Assembly (NCBI GenBank): GCA_902463265.1
Contig: CABQEV010000033.1
Span: 1 to 17,350, forward strand
Direction: 5' to 3'
Length of the DNA stretch: 17,350 bases
DNA from: UMGS1889 sp900556055
Lineage (GTDB): Bacteria > Bacillota > Clostridia > Oscillospirales > Ruminococcaceae
The stretch's first letter is position 1, and the number at the start of each line of letters is the position of its first letter. Below are positions 14,368 to 17,350 of the stretch, piece after piece. Both the position numbers and the translations under genes were made by a program. Under the pieces are notes generated by a model. It worked only from the letters and a program-made list of their open reading frames with translations, made no database searches and had not been told where the DNA came from.

Positions 14368-14865
14368 ATGCCAAGACCTATGGTAGGACTGAAAAACAGA
14401 GAAGAGGAGCGCAGCAGATGCAGTCTGTCGCTTGATGAAAAATCCAAAAGCAGGCAGACGGAGAGTGTGCGTGATCCGATGCTGAGAGAACGTGTTCTCA
14501 GGAAAAAGCGTTCAAAGAGATATATGGACATGATGTGCAAATTGGATACGGGAAATACGAAGCTTGACAGCGGAGCGGCAGAAAAGCTGATAGACGGCAT
14601 ACGAGCTGAATTCCCCGAGATCGAGATACCCGGAGATTTTATCGGGATAGTATCAAAATGCTGGCTCGGCAAGGAATACGAAGTCCACACGCTTTCTCTC
14701 GGACATAATATAGTCACGCATTACAAATTCGGCGAACCTCTGCCCGACGGAATGGACTGCGCAAGAAATCTTGCGGCAAGCGATGCTTATGCATTTATCG
14801 AGGTCTATACAGGCTGCATAAGGACAGTTTCCGAGGACGGAATGGTTTCGGTGATAAAAAGATAA
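14368..14865 (+). CDS. Conserved-looking 165-residue protein, unknown function
   Basis: The N-terminal 55 residues are very basic and probably disordered (REEERSR, RERVLRKKRSKR). From about 60 a compact alpha/beta domain follows, with DFIGIVSKCWLGKEYEVH, then HYKFGEPLP and AYAFIEVYTG. I remember this pattern from uncharacterised Firmicute proteins encoded near AAA+ genes, but have no function for it. It is the last gene before the hairpin terminator, 14 bases after the AAA+ stop, with GGAGATG before the ATG. The basic tail could contact nucleic acid or the acidic protein encoded three genes upstream; both are inferences. Confidence 0.7.
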   Translation: MPRPMVGLKNREEERSRCSLSLDEKSKSRQTESVRDPMLRERVLRKKRSKRYMDMMCKLDTGNTKLDSGAAEKLIDGIRAEFPEIEIPGDFIGIVSKCWLGKEYEVHTLSLGHNIVTHYKFGEPLPDGMDCARNLAASDAYAFIEVYTGCIRTVSEDGMVSVIKR

Positions 14866-14874
14866 ATACAATAA

Positions 14875-14919
14875 GATCGGTGGCGGTGTATTTTTGCTGA
14901 AAATATGCCGCCATCTTGA
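14875..14919 (+). terminator. Hairpin terminator of the AAA+ operon
   Basis: GGCGGTGTATTTT (14884-14896) pairs with AAAATATGCCGCC (14902-14914), including two G-U pairs, around a 5-base loop. An outer AAGAT/ATCTT pair extends the stem past a 4-base bulge. The following GATTTT gives a modest U-tract. The position, directly after the last gene of the AAA+ set and before the cob promoter, supports a terminator role. Confidence 0.65.
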
Positions 14920-14947
14920 TTTTGGTGCATGGGGTGTGGTATAATCA
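14918..14947 (+). promoter_or_regulatory. Sigma-A-type extended -10 promoter of cobTUS
   Basis: TTGATT (14918-14923) and a perfect TATAAT (14942-14947) are 18 bases apart, and TGG before the -10 supplies the extended element. The -35 box overlaps the distal arm of the upstream terminator hairpin. Transcription would start near 14954, leaving about 20 bases of leader with GGAGGA as ribosome binding site. That is too short for a cobalamin riboswitch. Confidence 0.8.
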
Positions 14948-14974
14948 TACATATAAAATGCTTCGGAGGATAAA

Positions 14975-16027
14975 ATGGAAAGACTCAGGCTTATCACACC
15001 CCTTGATGCGGAGGCTATGGAAAGATCACGCCGCAGGTGGAACAGCATAGCAAAGCCGCTTCACAGCCTTGGGATATTTGAAGAAACAATAGTGCAGATA
15101 GCAGGGATAACGGGCAGCGAAAATGTGTCGCTGGGCAGGCGGTGCGTTGTGGATATGTGTGCGGATAACGGCGTTGTCTGCGAGGGCGTGACTCAGACTG
15201 ACAGCTCCGTAACTGCGGCTGTTGCAAGGGAAATGGCTGAGGGAAGGTCGAACATAAACTGCCTTGCACGCTGTTATGATGCAGATGTTTTTGCGGTAGA
15301 TATCGGAATGAAATTTAATGCGGATTCGGAGAATATCATTGACAGGAAAATATCATGCGGTACTGGAAATATCGCTGTCGGTCCCGCAATGACGGACGGA
15401 CAGGCTGAAAAGGCGATATCCGTCGGGATAGACATGGTGAGGGACTGCGTGCAAAAGGGATATAAGATCATAGTTACCGGCGAAATGGGCATAGGCAACA
15501 CCACTGCGGCATCGGCTGCGGCGGCGGTCATTCTCGGGCTTCCCGTACAGTCGGTAACGGGCAGAGGTGCGGGGCTTGACAGTGCGGGACTTGCGAGAAA
15601 AATAAGCGCCATAGAGCGTGCAATAAGTGTGAACAGACCATCGGCGGACAAGCCTTTGGAGCTTATCGCAAAGGTCGGCGGATATGATATTGCGGGAATG
15701 ACGGGGCTTTTTCTCGGCGGTGCTATATACAAAGTGCCTGTTGTCATTGACGGATTTATATCGGCGGTATCTGCGGCACTGGCTTCTCTTATTGAACCGC
15801 TTGCTAAGGATTATGCGGTATGTTCGCACGTTTCCAAAGAGCCTGCGGGGCAGAAAATGCTTGAATATCTCGGAAAAAAGCCGGTCATTACGGCGGAGAT
15901 GTGCCTGGGCGAGGGAACGGGCGGTGTAATGCTGCTTCCGCTGCTGGACGGTGCGCTTGCGGTTTATGATACGGCGCATAAGTTCGAGGATATATCCATA
16001 AAAAGATACGAGGAGATAGAATGCTGA
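14975..16027 (+). CDS. cobT: Nicotinate-nucleotide-dimethylbenzimidazole phosphoribosyltransferase
   Basis: CobT transfers the phosphoribosyl group of nicotinate mononucleotide to a lower-ligand base such as 5,6-dimethylbenzimidazole, giving alpha-ribazole phosphate for the nucleotide loop of cobalamin. The 350-residue length is normal for the family. GEMGIGNTT (169-177) is the signature loop, and CLGEGTGG carries the catalytic-base glutamate Glu313. CADNGVVCEGVTQTD near residue 60 is another family segment. It is a cytoplasmic enzyme. The ATG follows GGAGGA, and the gene overlaps cobU by 7 bases. In anaerobes the base used may not be dimethylbenzimidazole; the sequence does not say which. 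Confidence 0.96.
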   Translation: MERLRLITPLDAEAMERSRRRWNSIAKPLHSLGIFEETIVQIAGITGSENVSLGRRCVVDMCADNGVVCEGVTQTDSSVTAAVAREMAEGRSNINCLARCYDADVFAVDIGMKFNADSENIIDRKISCGTGNIAVGPAMTDGQAEKAISVGIDMVRDCVQKGYKIIVTGEMGIGNTTAASAAAAVILGLPVQSVTGRGAGLDSAGLARKISAIERAISVNRPSADKPLELIAKVGGYDIAGMTGLFLGGAIYKVPVVIDGFISAVSAALASLIEPLAKDYAVCSHVSKEPAGQKMLEYLGKKPVITAEMCLGEGTGGVMLLPLLDGALAVYDTAHKFEDISIKRYEEIEC

Positions 16028-16551
16028 CAGTAATAACGGGCGGCAGCAAAAACGGAAAATCGCACATTGCTGAGTCGGTCATCGGGGAATATGACCTTCC
16101 GAAATTTTATATCGCAACGATGGAGCCGTACTGCGATGAAGCTCATGAAGCGATAGAAAGGCACAGGAAAATGCGCAGCGGAAAAGGCTTTCGGACGATC
16201 GAGAAATACACGGATATCCATGAGATAGAGCTGCCCGAAAGGTGCGCTGTTCTGCTGGAATGTGCGTGCAATCTTTGCGCAAATGAGATGTTTTCGGCAG
16301 GGGAGAAAGAGCCTGTCGGGAAGATGCTCGGCGGGATAAAAAAGCTGCTTGAAAGGGCAGAGGTGCTTGTTGTCGTAACAAATCAGGTCGGCGATGACGG
16401 GATAGAATATCCGCGGGAAACTATGGATTATATCGCAGATATGGGCAGGTTCAACGCTGCTTTGGCGGATATGGCAGACTGCGTTATCGAGGCTGTTTAC
16501 GGTATACCGCTTGTGATAAAGGGAAAGGAGAAGCTGCCATGCATATTCTGA
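16021..16551 (+). CDS. cobU: Adenosylcobinamide kinase / adenosylcobinamide-phosphate guanylyltransferase
   Basis: CobU phosphorylates adenosylcobinamide and then transfers GMP to give adenosylcobinamide-GDP, the partner substrate for CobS. The 176-residue length is typical. The P-loop is GGSKNGKS (7-14), a variant of the usual GGARSGKS form. His48 in ERHRKMR matches the histidine that is guanylylated in characterised CobU. VVTNQVGDDGIEYP (near 117-130) matches the conserved NEVG region, with Gln in place of Glu. The ATG lies inside the end of cobT, and the gene overlaps cobS by 13 bases, so all three genes are probably translationally coupled. Confidence 0.94.
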   Translation: MLTVITGGSKNGKSHIAESVIGEYDLPKFYIATMEPYCDEAHEAIERHRKMRSGKGFRTIEKYTDIHEIELPERCAVLLECACNLCANEMFSAGEKEPVGKMLGGIKKLLERAEVLVVVTNQVGDDGIEYPRETMDYIADMGRFNAALADMADCVIEAVYGIPLVIKGKEKLPCIF

Positions 16552-17315
16552 GATCGCTTTGCTCGGCTTTTCTGATGTATTCGAGAATACCGATGCCGAC
16601 AGTAGAATGGAAGGAGGAAAACCGCCGCTATTCGCTGTGTTTTTTCCCGCTGATCGGTGTTGTTGTCGGTGCGCTGTTCATGCTGTGGTTCAGGCTCGGG
16701 ACATTTCTCGGAGTCGGAAAGCTGCTGTTCGGGGCGGTGTTTGCGGTAATTCCCGTTATCGTCACGGGCGGCATACATCTTGACGGATTTTGTGATGTCT
16801 GCGATGCAAAGGCGTGCTGCGGAACAAAGGAAAAGATGCTCGAAGTAATGAGCGATCCGAGGACGGGTGCGTTTGCCGTTATAAACCTTGCGCTTTATCT
16901 GATAGTCCAGACGGGGGCATATTCCGAGATAAACGGCATGGGAGCTGCAACAGTCTGTGCGCTTGGGTTTGTGCTTTCAAGGTCGCTCAGCAGTCTTGCG
17001 GCGGTGACTTTCAGGAGTGCGAAGGGCAGCGGTGCGCTTTGGAATTTTGCGAAGCCTGCGCACAGAAAAATAACCGTTTTCACGGAGATCGTGTTTATTA
17101 TCATGACATCGGCTTTGATGATATTGGCATTTCCGGCAGGCGGTGCGGCGGCTGTTGTCGGAAATGCGCTTGTGTTTTTGTATTACAGGATATTTTCATA
17201 CAGGAAATTCGGCGGGATAACAGGCGATCTTGCGGGATATTTTCTTCAGCTGAGTGAGCTTTGCACGGCATTATGTGCGGTATCGGCGGTACATCTAATA
17301 CTAAAAACCGATTGA
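16539..17315 (+). CDS. cobS: Adenosylcobinamide-GDP ribazoletransferase (cobalamin synthase)
   Basis: CobS joins adenosylcobinamide-GDP and alpha-ribazole (phosphate) to complete the cobalamin nucleotide loop, and is an integral membrane protein. The 258-residue product has the family start SRIPMP, the signature GGIHLDGFCDVCDA (77-90) with Asp82 and Asp86 as likely metal ligands, and MSDPRTGAFAV shortly after. Several hydrophobic segments follow, as expected for a multi-pass protein. The ATG at 16539 is 9 bases after GGAAAGGAG, within the 3' end of cobU. Its stop codon lies within the second copy of the palindromic element. cobC may follow beyond the window. Confidence 0.95.
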   Translation: MHILRSLCSAFLMYSRIPMPTVEWKEENRRYSLCFFPLIGVVVGALFMLWFRLGTFLGVGKLLFGAVFAVIPVIVTGGIHLDGFCDVCDAKACCGTKEKMLEVMSDPRTGAFAVINLALYLIVQTGAYSEINGMGAATVCALGFVLSRSLSSLAAVTFRSAKGSGALWNFAKPAHRKITVFTEIVFIIMTSALMILAFPAGGAAAVVGNALVFLYYRIFSYRKFGGITGDLAGYFLQLSELCTALCAVSAVHLILKTD

Positions 17316-17350
17316 ATTATGGGAATCTCTCACCACAAAACCGCATATAT
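17310..17350. repeat. Palindromic intergenic element, copy 2, cut by the window end
   Basis: GATTGAATTATGGGAATC and the following bases to 17350 align with the left half of the 81-bp element at 11901-11942, with about eight differences including one gap. The shared cores are ATTGAATTATG, CAAAAC and GCATATAT. The copy starts on the last sense codon of cobS and supplies its TGA stop. The right arm would lie outside the window. Confidence 0.65.

Noticed and set aside
14866..14974. Possible cobalamin riboswitch upstream of cobT
   Set aside because: The region holds only a simple hairpin and a promoter. No B12-box-like segment was seen, and the leader after the promoter is about 20 bases.
15353..15979. 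Minus-strand open frame of 208 codons opposite cobT
   Set aside because: cobT is certain here, and the antisense translation is Arg/His/Tyr-rich without motifs.

Overview
The window looks like chromosomal DNA from an anaerobic Firmicute of the Ruminococcus/Oscillospiraceae type. The grounds are moderate GC, strong AGGAGG-type ribosome binding sites, sigma-A-like promoters, DUF3298- and DUF5050-like extracellular domains, a CE2-type SGNH esterase and a compact cobTUS set. The taxonomic call is an inference from gene style; no rRNA or other marker gene is present.

Left part (1-5810), minus strand. A two-gene operon runs leftward from a good promoter at 5699-5727. It encodes a 429-residue protein with a degenerate XRE-like helix-turn-helix, followed by a 1381-residue Ser/Thr protein kinase fused to an NB-ARC/STAND ATPase and a long helical, TPR-containing C-terminus. 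The two genes overlap by 8 bases. A 16-bp hairpin (129-167) lies just past the kinase gene. At the far left edge, a second perfect hairpin and a possible minus-strand promoter suggest another gene beyond the window.

Middle part (5811-14865), plus strand, divergent from the kinase operon. The order is: a small pseudokinase related to the C-lobe of the neighbouring kinase but lacking its catalytic residues; an 810-residue single-pass membrane protein with an acidic cytoplasmic linker, a DUF3298-like ectodomain and a propeller-like C-terminus; a CE2-like SGNH esterase lipoprotein; a 596-residue coiled-coil protein with a transmembrane hairpin; then, after an 81-bp palindromic element, a 103-residue very acidic protein, a 149-residue helical protein, a Ycf46-like AAA+ ATPase and a 165-residue conserved-looking protein. 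Spacing is mostly 2-17 bases, so these probably form one or two operons. I infer that the minus and plus operons together make a kinase / pseudokinase / membrane-receptor / AAA+ signalling or stress-response locus. Its biological job cannot be read from the sequence.

Right part (14866-17350), plus strand. A hairpin terminator overlapping a strong extended -10 promoter separates the locus from cobT-cobU-cobS, the nucleotide-loop assembly genes of cobalamin synthesis, which overlap one another by a few bases. There is no room for a cobalamin riboswitch in the leader. The window ends inside a second copy of the palindromic element seen at 11901-11981. No tRNA, rRNA, CRISPR array, insertion sequence or phage gene was seen, and no gene-free stretch exceeds 300 bases.
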